A stretch of DNA of 7,152 bases from positions 1,453 through 8,604 of the forward strand of contig DNPP01000103.1 of assembly GCA_003501365.1 (NCBI GenBank), written 5' to 3'. Source of the DNA: Bacillota bacterium (lineage in GTDB: Bacteria; Bacillota; UBA4882; UBA8346). The position numbers were made by a program, and so were the translations under genes. Shown here piece after piece: positions 1-7,138 of the stretch. The notes under the pieces were generated by a model. The model saw nothing but the letters and a program-made list of their open reading frames with translations, did no database searches and was not told the DNA's origin. Each line of letters begins with the position of its first letter. Position 1 is the first letter of the stretch.

Positions 1-2895
1 GTTTCCTTGAAAAGCGGCACCGGAAATTTCAAAGCCAATCGATTGAGTATTTTCAGAAGCCGCCTTGATCCGAATCTGCCCTGGTGAGATACTTATGGTA
101 AAGAGTTGGCCCCTAACCATAAAATTAAAATTTAAAGAGCGCCAATTTCCGGGCAACTTGGGCGATAGAATTACAACCGCCCCGTCAAAGTGTAAGCCTG
201 CAAAGCCAAGGACAGTAGCCATCCAAGCACCGCCATTGGCTGCCGGATGGGTGCCGCCGATATAAAGAGTCCCGACATATTTCTTGTAATCACCGGTTAG
301 ATCGATGGTAGCGGTCTTTTGGAAGTATGGATAGGCCCAATCCGGTTTCCCAATATCCGTGGCAAGCATCGCATAGACACAAGGACTTAAACTGGAACCG
401 TGCTCGGTCCGGGGTTCGTAGTACTCCCAATTAGCCCTTTTTACCTCAGCGCTAAAACGCTTTTTAAACAAGGTAAGCAGCAATACCACATCCGCCTGTT
501 TAATAATCCGGGTGGTAGTTGCCAATCCGTTACCGCCGCCCCAATACTCGTTAGATGACTTCACCCGGCTTTTAAGCTCTTTCAAAGCCACATCCTCAAG
601 CCGCCAGTAGCCGTCAAACTGTTCAATAATGGAGGTGTCGGCAGCCGGAGCAGGGACATACAACAATTCGCTCATTTCGATGATCGTTGGAATCTCCGGC
701 TCGAAATCTACCTTTCGTAATAAATCATGATAAAACTCTTCATCGTTTTGCTTTAAAAGTTCCAAAACTCGTAATGACACTTCCAAGCTGTACTTCACCA
801 TGAAATTGGTAAAGGCATTGTTAAAGACCCGTTCGTGGTATTCATCGGGTCCGGTTACATCCGGAATTTCATACCGATGTTTGTCTTTTTTATAATAGGC
901 GTAGGATACAAAGAAACGGGCGCATTCCAAAATAACTTCGGCGCCCCCTTCAAATAAAAGGCTGTCATCCCCGGTAATCTGATAATACTGCCAAATCCCG
1001 TATACTACATCGGCGCTGATATGAATCTGTTTATCACAAAAATATGTCCGTATGGGACGCCCGGTGAATACATCGGTTACATTAAACAATGTACAGGCAT
1101 CATCGCCGTTCTCCTGGCTTTCCCAGGCATAAAACGCCCCTCGATAGCCATATTCGGCGGCTTTTCTGCGAGCGCCATCCAAGGTATGATAACGATATTT
1201 CAGAATGTTCTTGGCCAGTTGCGGTTGGGTAAAATTGAAGAACGGGAGCATAAACATTTCGGTGTCCCAAAAGACTGCCCCTTTATAAATTTGGCCGGAT
1301 AGTCCTCTGGCTGGTATTGATAATCGGTCGCTATGGGTGGGAGCCGCCGCCAATAACTGATAGATACTATATCGTAATGCAAATTGAGCCTCATCATCGC
1401 CATCAATCTTCACATCCGATAACAGCCAGCGTTCATGCCACAACTGGGCATGACGCAGAAATAACCGATCATAACCAGCGCTATAGGCCTGGCCGTTAGT
1501 TGCCAATGCCGTTATATCCGGTTCATCAACCCCATCCTTGCCGGTGTAGATTGAAACATATTTATAAAAACAATACTCCCGTCCCGGCTCCGCCTGGAGC
1601 GTAACCTGATGAATCAGTGAACTTTCCCTGTTGATGAACTCCTGAGCGCCGAGAGGGCAATCCAGCATTTCCGCAACAGCTACCGTTTCAGCTTCATTCG
1701 TGGTTGCGACTGCAATAATTTGTCGATTTTGCTGTTTATAACGGATATCTTTAAAATGAGGTCCGTTAATATCCCAAACATCTCCGTCAATTCCGGTTGT
1801 TATTATGATTTGACAGGGATCATCACAAGAAAAACTGTATTTCATACACATCAAGTGTACGTTATCAAGGCTTAAAAATCGTTCGGTCTTGATCTGAATC
1901 CTCTTTTGACCAACCTTGAAATTGGTTTCACGTTGGTGTAAAGCTTGTTGCAAATTTAAGCATTGAAAGTGATCCTCCGGCGGCAGAGTCGTTGTCTGCA
2001 ATGGCTGATGGTCGCAATATAAAAGAGTATATAAACCGTTCGGCGCATTCACCGGCTCGCGCCATGCCTGACCCTTTCGATCGAATATCCCCGCCAAGGT
2101 ACAGGCAACTTGCTGATCTTTACCGTGCTCCTCTAAAGTCCCCCGATAACCCATGTAGCCATTGCTCAAAAGAAATTTACTCCCGTTGAGCTCAGTATTT
2201 TCCGGAGAAAGTGTCTTTTCAAATAGTAACCAGTCGCTGGCAACTGCTTCACCGGTAAATAAAACATAATTCAACTTTGATAAATGACGGATGACCAGAT
2301 CGGCCTGATTGAGTATATGCGCATCTCCGATTCCTACTGCGAGCATCCCGGCATTGTGGGCTGATTCAATCCCGGCTGCAGCGTCTTCAAAAACCACACA
2401 ATGTTGCGGCAAGATATTGAGTTTATGGGCAGCGGTTAAAAAAACCTCCGGGTCCGGTTTGGCCCTGGAAACCTGATTGCCATCAATAATTTCATCAAAT
2501 AACGGTTGAATATGTAAATTCTCCAGAATAAGCGGGGCGTTTTTACTGGCCGAACCCAAAGCAATCTTTAGACCCTTGCCGCGCAAGTGATTGATCAAAG
2601 GCACCACCCCCGGTAATATCTCCGCCGGAGTAATCTGCCTGATGTACTCCAAATACCAATTATTCTTGTGGGAGGCCCATTCGCTCTTCTGAGATTCAGC
2701 CGCCGCTATCCCTCCAATTTCCAGCACAATCTCCAGCGACCGCATCCGGCTGACTCCTTTTAAACGTTCGTTATGCTCCGGCGAAAACTCAAATCCCAAC
2801 TCCGAAGCCAGACGCTTCCAAGCTAAGTAATGATATTTAGCAGTATCGACTATTACGCCATCCAGATCAAAGATGGCCGCTTGTAAAGGTACCAT
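1..2895 (-). CDS. Beta-phosphoglucomutase / GH65 disaccharide phosphorylase fusion (kojibiose phosphorylase-like), 3' end cut by window
   Basis: One uninterrupted frame of 965 codons with no stop before the window edge; I checked every in-frame codon. Residues 1-215 are a complete HAD-superfamily beta-phosphoglucomutase (beta-glucose 1-phosphate to glucose 6-phosphate). They carry FDLDGVIVDT with nucleophile D10 and acid/base D12, T18, H22, LKGVSR with R50, K77 in the cap, SASKN (115-119), K146, and E170/D171 for Mg2+, matching the Lactococcus lactis enzyme residue by residue. GH65 starts near residue 222 with almost no linker: NGYMGYRG (245-252), FWDTE (542-546), TGPDE with putative general acid E685, IKQADV (K799/Q800), and EHGSSLSP, whose H832, S834 and S835 should bind phosphate. 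The acceptor loop has W591, E592 and T617, spaced as I recall for kojibiose phosphorylase, so kojibiose or a related alpha-glucobiose is likely but unproven. The protein is cytoplasmic, with no signal peptide. The end is close, since the C-terminal beta-sandwich is nearly complete. Start ATG 2895 is preferred over ATG 2901 because of Shine-Dalgarno spacing. Confidence 0.93.
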   Translation of the reverse strand, partial: MVPLQAAIFDLDGVIVDTAKYHYLAWKRLASELGFEFSPEHNERLKGVSRMRSLEIVLEIGGIAAAESQKSEWASHKNNWYLEYIRQITPAEILPGVVPLINHLRGKGLKIALGSASKNAPLILENLHIQPLFDEIIDGNQVSRAKPDPEVFLTAAHKLNILPQHCVVFEDAAAGIESAHNAGMLAVGIGDAHILNQADLVIRHLSKLNYVLFTGEAVASDWLLFEKTLSPENTELNGSKFLLSNGYMGYRGTLEEHGKDQQVACTLAGIFDRKGQAWREPVNAPNGLYTLLYCDHQPLQTTTLPPEDHFQCLNLQQALHQRETNFKVGQKRIQIKTERFLSLDNVHLMCMKYSFSCDDPCQIIITTGIDGDVWDINGPHFKDIRYKQQNRQIIAVATTNEAETVAVAEMLDCPLGAQEFINRESSLIHQVTLQAEPGREYCFYKYVSIYTGKDGVDEPDITALATNGQAYSAGYDRLFLRHAQLWHERWLLSDVKIDGDDEAQFALRYSIYQLLAAAPTHSDRLSIPARGLSGQIYKGAVFWDTEMFMLPFFNFTQPQLAKNILKYRYHTLDGARRKAAEYGYRGAFYAWESQENGDDACTLFNVTDVFTGRPIRTYFCDKQIHISADVVYGIWQYYQITGDDSLLFEGGAEVILECARFFVSYAYYKKDKHRYEIPDVTGPDEYHERVFNNAFTNFMVKYSLEVSLRVLELLKQNDEEFYHDLLRKVDFEPEIPTIIEMSELLYVPAPAADTSIIEQFDGYWRLEDVALKELKSRVKSSNEYWGGGNGLATTTRIIKQADVVLLLTLFKKRFSAEVKRANWEYYEPRTEHGSSLSPCVYAMLATDIGKPDWAYPYFQKTATIDLTGDYKKYVGTLYIGGTHPAANGGAWMATVLGFAGLHFDGAVVILSPKLPGNWRSLNFNFMVRGQLFTISISPGQIRIKAASENTQSIGFEISGAAFQGN

Positions 2896-2902
2896 TACCA
2901 TT

Positions 2903-2907
2903 CTCCT
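2903..2907 (-). promoter_or_regulatory. Ribosome binding site deciding the start of the fusion gene
   Basis: AGGAG on the minus strand lies 7 bases before the ATG at 2895 but only 1 base before the in-frame ATG at 2901. The two candidate starts differ by two residues (Met-Val). Normal spacing favours 2895. The site sits in the 28-base gap after the stop of the stand-alone GH65 gene (TGA at 2924-2926). Confidence 0.8.
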
Positions 2908-2923
2908 TTTACTTATTTGATCT

Positions 2924-5221
2924 TCAATTGGTTATTGCAAGCTTAATGCCATTCAAATCGATTTTATGAAGCTTCCCATAAATCTCCACTGTTACAGCAA
3001 GTCCACTGATGATTTTGAACTCGGCGTTTACCTGGTCGACAGTTACACATAAAATCGCATCATGATATAATACCCGGAAACTATAGGAACACCATTGTTG
3101 AGGGATGCCGGGTTTAAATGCAAGTTTCTCCCCATCGGTTCTCATCCCGCCGAAACCGTAAACAATATTCATCCAGGCAGCTGCGATGGAAGTGGTATGT
3201 AACCCTTCCCGGGTATTCCGGTTATAATCGTCCAAATCCATCCGGGTGGCAAATTGAAAGAAATTATAGGCTTCTTCATATTTGCCGAGCTCCATTGCAA
3301 GAATCGAATGGATGGAAGGGGATAAGGATGATTCATGAATGCAACGCGGTTCATAATACTCATAATTAGCCCGTTTGACCTCTTCGGGAAACTCCTGATC
3401 ATATAGAAACATAAACATCAGAACATCGGGCTGCTTGATCAGGTCATAACGATAAATCCGATCATAAGACCAGTTACGGTATAACGGGAAATCACTGACC
3501 GGAATATCCTGAATATTAATATGCGGCATATCGAAAAAACCGTCATGCTCTTCATAGACCTTGGAAATTGGATCTTGCGGCAGACGCATTTTACCCGCCA
3601 TATGTTGCCAATCTTTCAACTCGTCAGGCTGTAAATGGGTTTTTTGTTTCACCTTGGAAAGCAACTCTGGACAGGAAATTTCCATTGTTTTTAGCGTTCG
3701 CAAAGTAAATTCAAAGGCCTTTTTAGCCATAAAATTCACATAACAATTATTATTAACCATCATTTGAAACTCATCCGGGCCCATAACTCCATAAAAGCCG
3801 AACTCTCCGCTCTTTGAGCCCCACTGACCGCGGCTGGCAAAGCAGCGGCTGATTTCGATCAACATTTCAATACCTTGTTCATAAAGAAAGTCATCATCGT
3901 TGCATATCTTGACATAATGCCAAATTCCATAAGCAACTGCCGAACCAACCTGAAGTTGTAAACTGGCATGTTGCCATAAGCCGCAGCCCTCCGTGCCGTC
4001 GATGGTGGCAATCGGATAAAAGGCACCCCGGCAGTCCAGTTCCTGGGCCCTTTCCCTAGCCTTCGGCAAAGTCCGGTAGCGAAATTCAAGCAAATTACGG
4101 GCAGCTTTAACATTATTAAACATATAAAAGGGCAAACAATACGTTTCGGTATCCCAAAAAGTATGCCCGTTATAGGCTTCTCCGGTAAGTCCTTTAGCGC
4201 CGATATTCGAGTATGAATCAGCGCCATGGAAAGTTTGGTGGAGTTGAAAGATACCAAACCGGATACCTTGCTGATTTTCGGGATCCCCTTCAATTGTAAT
4301 ATCCGAAGTCTGCCATACCCGGGTCCAATAGGAAGCATGTTGTTCCAGCGCTGTCTTAAAAGTGAGAGCCTGATTTTTGATCGCTCGATTCATCCCCGCT
4401 TCCCATACTTCCTGGATTGGTGTATTGGGGCTCTTATCAGCATAATTGGTTACAATTTTATCGAGGTCTATGGACTGCCCTTCAGACAGTTCCAACCCGA
4501 GATCTAAACCGCTATATTTTTCATCTTCGACTAACCTGCTCGTAACCGTTGCCTCATGTTTTAAAGTAAAGGCGGAGAAAAGTTGATGTCCCAGGCAGTT
4601 GGTCTTCCCTACTATGGCTACAATATTTTCCGGTTGCCGCCGTTTTTGGCAACTCCAGAAATTTTGGGTCAGTCCTTCTTGGAGCGGTGAAAAATCCAAA
4701 CCCACCTGCATCTTTAGCGGTCCGGAAAAATTTAACGGAGTCAGGGTTATGCGCTGACAGCCTAAATTAGGTTCAACCATGCTTAACAGACGCCAAAAAG
4801 CTATTTTCAGTAATTTACCGCTTTGGGTTTGCCAAATAAACACCCGGTACAAAGTACCGGTCTTGAAATCAAGCACCCGCTGAAAATCAGTAAATTTGCT
4901 TTTGGCCAGATCAAGGGTTTCACCGTCCAACAGAATCCGGGTATACAGCCAGTCAATTGTATTAATCATAAACCGGGAATGCGATATCAAACCTTTATAG
5001 GCAGCCGGCTGGACCACCGGGGTTTCTTCGTAAAACCCGTTGAAATAACTCCCGAGCAGCCTGTCCCCGCTGTAACCTTCTTCAAAATAGCCACGAACAC
5101 CCATATATTCATTGGCCAGTGAAAAAATCGATTCCGAAACTCGTCCCCGTTCAGGCCGGAAGGAATTTTCCACCACATTCCAAGGATTAACCCCTAAATA
5201 ACGTTCCCCTACCTTAGTCAT
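2924..5221 (-). CDS. GH65 family inverting glycoside phosphorylase (substrate unknown)
   Basis: A full-length GH65 protein of 765 residues, the usual family size, with no signal peptide, so cytoplasmic. Known members mostly cleave alpha-glucosides with phosphate to beta-glucose 1-phosphate. Visible landmarks: N-terminal NEYMGVRG (37-44), GLTGEAYNGHTFWDTE (344-359) in the (alpha/alpha)6 barrel, GPDE (481-484) with putative general acid E484, IKQPDV (595-600) with K596/Q597, and YYEPRCIHESSLSP (622-635), whose H629, S631 and S632 fit the phosphate site. This site argues for a phosphorylase rather than a hydrolase. The acceptor loop (about 399-425) lacks the Trp-Glu of kojibiose phosphorylase. 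Aligned by eye to maltose phosphorylase it has C413 and L415 where that enzyme has His and Glu. Specificity is therefore open: glucosylglycerol, glucosyl-rhamnose or another glucoside are possible, as these activities exist in the family. ATG 5221 follows AAAGGAG with 8-base spacing. Its beta-glucose 1-phosphate would feed the mutase domain encoded next. Confidence 0.94.
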   Translation of the reverse strand: MTKVGERYLGVNPWNVVENSFRPERGRVSESIFSLANEYMGVRGYFEEGYSGDRLLGSYFNGFYEETPVVQPAAYKGLISHSRFMINTIDWLYTRILLDGETLDLAKSKFTDFQRVLDFKTGTLYRVFIWQTQSGKLLKIAFWRLLSMVEPNLGCQRITLTPLNFSGPLKMQVGLDFSPLQEGLTQNFWSCQKRRQPENIVAIVGKTNCLGHQLFSAFTLKHEATVTSRLVEDEKYSGLDLGLELSEGQSIDLDKIVTNYADKSPNTPIQEVWEAGMNRAIKNQALTFKTALEQHASYWTRVWQTSDITIEGDPENQQGIRFGIFQLHQTFHGADSYSNIGAKGLTGEAYNGHTFWDTETYCLPFYMFNNVKAARNLLEFRYRTLPKARERAQELDCRGAFYPIATIDGTEGCGLWQHASLQLQVGSAVAYGIWHYVKICNDDDFLYEQGIEMLIEISRCFASRGQWGSKSGEFGFYGVMGPDEFQMMVNNNCYVNFMAKKAFEFTLRTLKTMEISCPELLSKVKQKTHLQPDELKDWQHMAGKMRLPQDPISKVYEEHDGFFDMPHINIQDIPVSDFPLYRNWSYDRIYRYDLIKQPDVLMFMFLYDQEFPEEVKRANYEYYEPRCIHESSLSPSIHSILAMELGKYEEAYNFFQFATRMDLDDYNRNTREGLHTTSIAAAWMNIVYGFGGMRTDGEKLAFKPGIPQQWCSYSFRVLYHDAILCVTVDQVNAEFKIISGLAVTVEIYGKLHKIDLNGIKLAITN

Positions 5222-5229
5222 TATCGGGA

Positions 5230-5236
5230 CTCCTTT
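5230..5236 (-). promoter_or_regulatory. Ribosome binding site of the stand-alone GH65 gene
   Basis: AAAGGAG on the minus strand, 8 bases before ATG 5221, lies in the 37-base gap after the MalG-type permease. No hairpin with a T-run is visible in this gap, so transcription probably reads through from the permease genes. Confidence 0.8.
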
Positions 5237-5258
5237 AAACGGATTCCTGTTTTGTTAT

Positions 5259-6167
5259 TCATCCTTTAATACCTCCCAGAGTCAGACCACCCTGCATGAT
5301 GTACTTTTGCAAGAACAGGAAAACCACAACCGGCGGAACCATCGAATAAACGATCGCCAACATCTGCCAATCAATAGCTAATCCTTTGCCCGAGTTGCCG
5401 CTGGGAATCATGGTGAATACCCGGATCATCACTGTGTAAAGGTCCTGATTCGTGAGAACCATAAACGGCCAGAAAAAGTTGGACCATGACTGAGTTAGCG
5501 CTAATATGGTAATTACAAACATTACCGGTTTACTGAGCGGCAGGAAAATTTTGAAAAAAATCTTCAGCGGCGAACATCCGTCCAACATGGCTGCCTCCGT
5601 TAAAGAACGGGGAATACCATCAAAAAAACTTTTAAAAATTAAGGTAAAAAAAGCGTTGGCACCAGCCATAAACCACATCGGGAAAAACGTATTGGAAAAA
5701 TTAATATGTAAAAATGGGAAATTGACAATATTCATATAAACCGGGACGATATTTACAGTATTGGGTAGTAATAGCGTCCACAGTAATAGAACCATTAAAA
5801 AGTTAGTTCCTTTGGGTTTTAATTGGGATAACACAAAACCGAATAATGAATTGAAAACCAAGGAAAATATGATTTCCCCCATGGCGAGTTCCAGGGAATT
5901 GACATAACATTTCAGGAAATTAAGCTGCTTCCAAACATCAATGATTTTTTGAAATTCCCATGTTTTAGGCCATATCGTTGGATTCATCGAATATAATTCC
6001 GGCAGGCTTTTCACACTGGAGGCAAAAAGCCATACGGGTGGAAAAAAACAAATAACGGCAATCAGTGCCATCAGGGAAAATATTAGCCAGTACAATACTT
6101 GATTCTTAGCGCGTTTAAAATCAAGGCTGGTTAATAAGCCGCTGGTTTTGGTGGTGAATTTTGACAT
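5259..6167 (-). CDS. ABC sugar transporter permease, MalG/UgpE type (CUT1 family)
   Basis: A 302-residue inner-membrane permease subunit of a carbohydrate importer. A short cytoplasmic N-terminus is followed by about six hydrophobic segments (approximately 24-50, 92-113, 121-145, 155-178, 213-235 and 268-288). The cytoplasmic EAA loop, which docks onto the ATPase, is clear: EAAMLDG at 191-197, followed by IFFKIFLPLSKP, matching the EAA---G---------I-LP consensus. The C-terminus GGLTLGGIKG is the usual ending of MalG-type subunits (GLT.G..KG). Length is typical. ATG 6167 directly abuts the TAA of the upstream permease (6168-6170, zero gap), and its Shine-Dalgarno GAGGG (6175-6179) lies inside that gene's last codons, so translational coupling is likely. 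It should pair with the upstream MalF-type subunit. The sugar cannot be read from the permease, but the GH65 genes downstream suggest an alpha-glucoside. Confidence 0.94.
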   Translation of the reverse strand: MSKFTTKTSGLLTSLDFKRAKNQVLYWLIFSLMALIAVICFFPPVWLFASSVKSLPELYSMNPTIWPKTWEFQKIIDVWKQLNFLKCYVNSLELAMGEIIFSLVFNSLFGFVLSQLKPKGTNFLMVLLLWTLLLPNTVNIVPVYMNIVNFPFLHINFSNTFFPMWFMAGANAFFTLIFKSFFDGIPRSLTEAAMLDGCSPLKIFFKIFLPLSKPVMFVITILALTQSWSNFFWPFMVLTNQDLYTVMIRVFTMIPSGNSGKGLAIDWQMLAIVYSMVPPVVVFLFLQKYIMQGGLTLGGIKG

Positions 6168-7106
6168 TTATTGTCCCTCGCTTCCTTGGTTCTTCTTCGA
6201 CAAGACAAAGTAAAAGGATGTCGGGATGAGTAAAATCAAGAAGGTAATCACTCCGACCGCCATGGAAGGACCGGCTTTAACATAGTTAAAAGCATACAAA
6301 TAAGATTGCAGCATTAAGGAGAGCGAGGCGTCATTTGGACCGCCTCCGGTCATTGAAAGGGGTTGAATCATGACCTGGAATACAGTAATGATTTGCATGA
6401 TCAACATTAACAGGATGATCCCGCTGATATTCGGCAAAGTGATATAACGAATTCTTTGAACAAAGCCCGCGCCGTCAAGGGATGACGCTTCATAAAGCTC
6501 TTGATTGATTCCCTGCAGACTGGCCATATAAATCAGCGCTGTCCCTCCAAACCCGGCCCAAGTCATGGTCACAACAATGAGCATGATCGTATAATGCGGC
6601 ATATTCAACCAGCCAAACGGCTGTAAACCCAGATGGGATATGATGGTATTTAAGACTCCCCATTTCGCCGGATTATACATAAACGCCCACATCAGGTAGG
6701 TAGCTATTCCCGGGATCATACTGGGAAAATAAAAGGAAAATTTAAAAAAACCATTGATATGGACGATTTCATTAAGTAAAATTGCGACGATAATCGGTAC
6801 CGCAAAACCAATCACCAACGACCATAGCGTATAGGTGGCGGAATTCATTAAGGCAGCGTTAAAAGAAGAATTGGTAATAACCTCTTGATAATTTCCTAAT
6901 CCGATAAACTCAACCACACTATACCCTCGGGTCTTGAAAAAGGACAAAAAGATTCCGGAGATCAGGGGTTGCCAGGTAAAAAATAGAAACATCAATAAAC
7001 TGGGCAACATTAAAAACCAGGCCACCAGGTCCTTACGGAAGTGGTTGCCGTCAAACAAGTTAGGTTTTTTCCTTACCGAGATCTGGGCTAGCGACAATAA
7101 AACCAC
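6168..7106 (-). CDS. ABC sugar transporter permease, MalF/UgpA type (CUT1 family), start uncertain
   Basis: An inner-membrane permease, the partner of the next gene. It is 312 residues if started at GTG 7106. About six hydrophobic segments are visible (approximately 28-50, 90-112, 124-143, 173-195, 229-250 and 281-302). The EAA loop is EASSLDGAG (206-214), followed by IRYITLPNISG. TGGGPNDAS (253-261) is the conserved motif before the last membrane segment in MalF/UgpA-type subunits. The size is that of UgpA-like permeases, without the large periplasmic insert of E. coli MalF. There is no ATG near the start. GTG 7106 lies inside the best Shine-Dalgarno match (AAGGTGG, 7103-7109), whereas TTG 7097 sits 5 bases after it and would give 309 residues. 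The frame also stays open upstream to the window edge, so a start outside the window cannot be excluded. The family call does not depend on this. Confidence 0.92.
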   Translation of the reverse strand: MVLLSLAQISVRKKPNLFDGNHFRKDLVAWFLMLPSLLMFLFFTWQPLISGIFLSFFKTRGYSVVEFIGLGNYQEVITNSSFNAALMNSATYTLWSLVIGFAVPIIVAILLNEIVHINGFFKFSFYFPSMIPGIATYLMWAFMYNPAKWGVLNTIISHLGLQPFGWLNMPHYTIMLIVVTMTWAGFGGTALIYMASLQGINQELYEASSLDGAGFVQRIRYITLPNISGIILLMLIMQIITVFQVMIQPLSMTGGGPNDASLSLMLQSYLYAFNYVKAGPSMAVGVITFLILLIPTSFYFVLSKKNQGSEGQ

Positions 7107-7109
7107 CTT
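7103..7109 (-). promoter_or_regulatory. Putative ribosome binding site of the MalF-type permease
   Basis: AAGGTGG on the minus strand is one mismatch from AAGGAGG. It overlaps GTG 7106 and stands 5 bases before an in-frame TTG at 7097-7095. If functional, it argues for the TTG start and against GTG 7106. A start farther upstream remains possible. Confidence 0.45.
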
Positions 7110-7138
7110 CTCTTTACGTTGTTCCCCAAATACAAATG

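Noticed and set aside
65..265. Short plus-strand open frame near the left edge, and similar ones at 1317-1499, 1992-2189, 3118-3369, 3561-3743, 4226-4507 and 5506-5739
   Set aside because: All are antisense to long conserved genes, and none shows a recognisable motif.
1021..1302. Plus-strand open frame of 93 codons opposite the fused GH65 domain
   Set aside because: It is antisense to the most conserved part of GH65 (FWDTE and the acceptor loop), and its sequence resembles no protein family I recognise.
1..2895. Two separate genes (beta-phosphoglucomutase, then GH65) instead of a fusion
   Set aside because: All 965 in-frame codons are free of stops, and the domain junction near 2221-2298 has no Shine-Dalgarno sequence with a suitably spaced start codon.
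3859..4338. Minus-strand open frame of 159 codons inside the stand-alone GH65 gene
   Set aside because: It lies in another frame of the same strand within a well-conserved GH65 coding region that includes WDTE and the acceptor loop. It has no recognisable family features of its own.
4823..5122. Plus-strand open frame of 99 codons opposite the N-terminus of the stand-alone GH65
   Set aside because: It is antisense to confident coding sequence, with no supporting features.
2924..5221. Trehalose 6-phosphate phosphorylase or maltose phosphorylase as a firm name for the stand-alone GH65
   Set aside because: The neighbours are ABC permeases rather than a PTS, which argues against a 6-phosphate substrate, and the maltose-recognising His/Glu pair in the acceptor loop appears replaced by Cys and Leu.
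5222..5258. Intrinsic terminator or promoter in the gap between permease and GH65
   Set aside because: No stem followed by a T-run and no convincing -35/-10 pair; only a Shine-Dalgarno sequence is visible.
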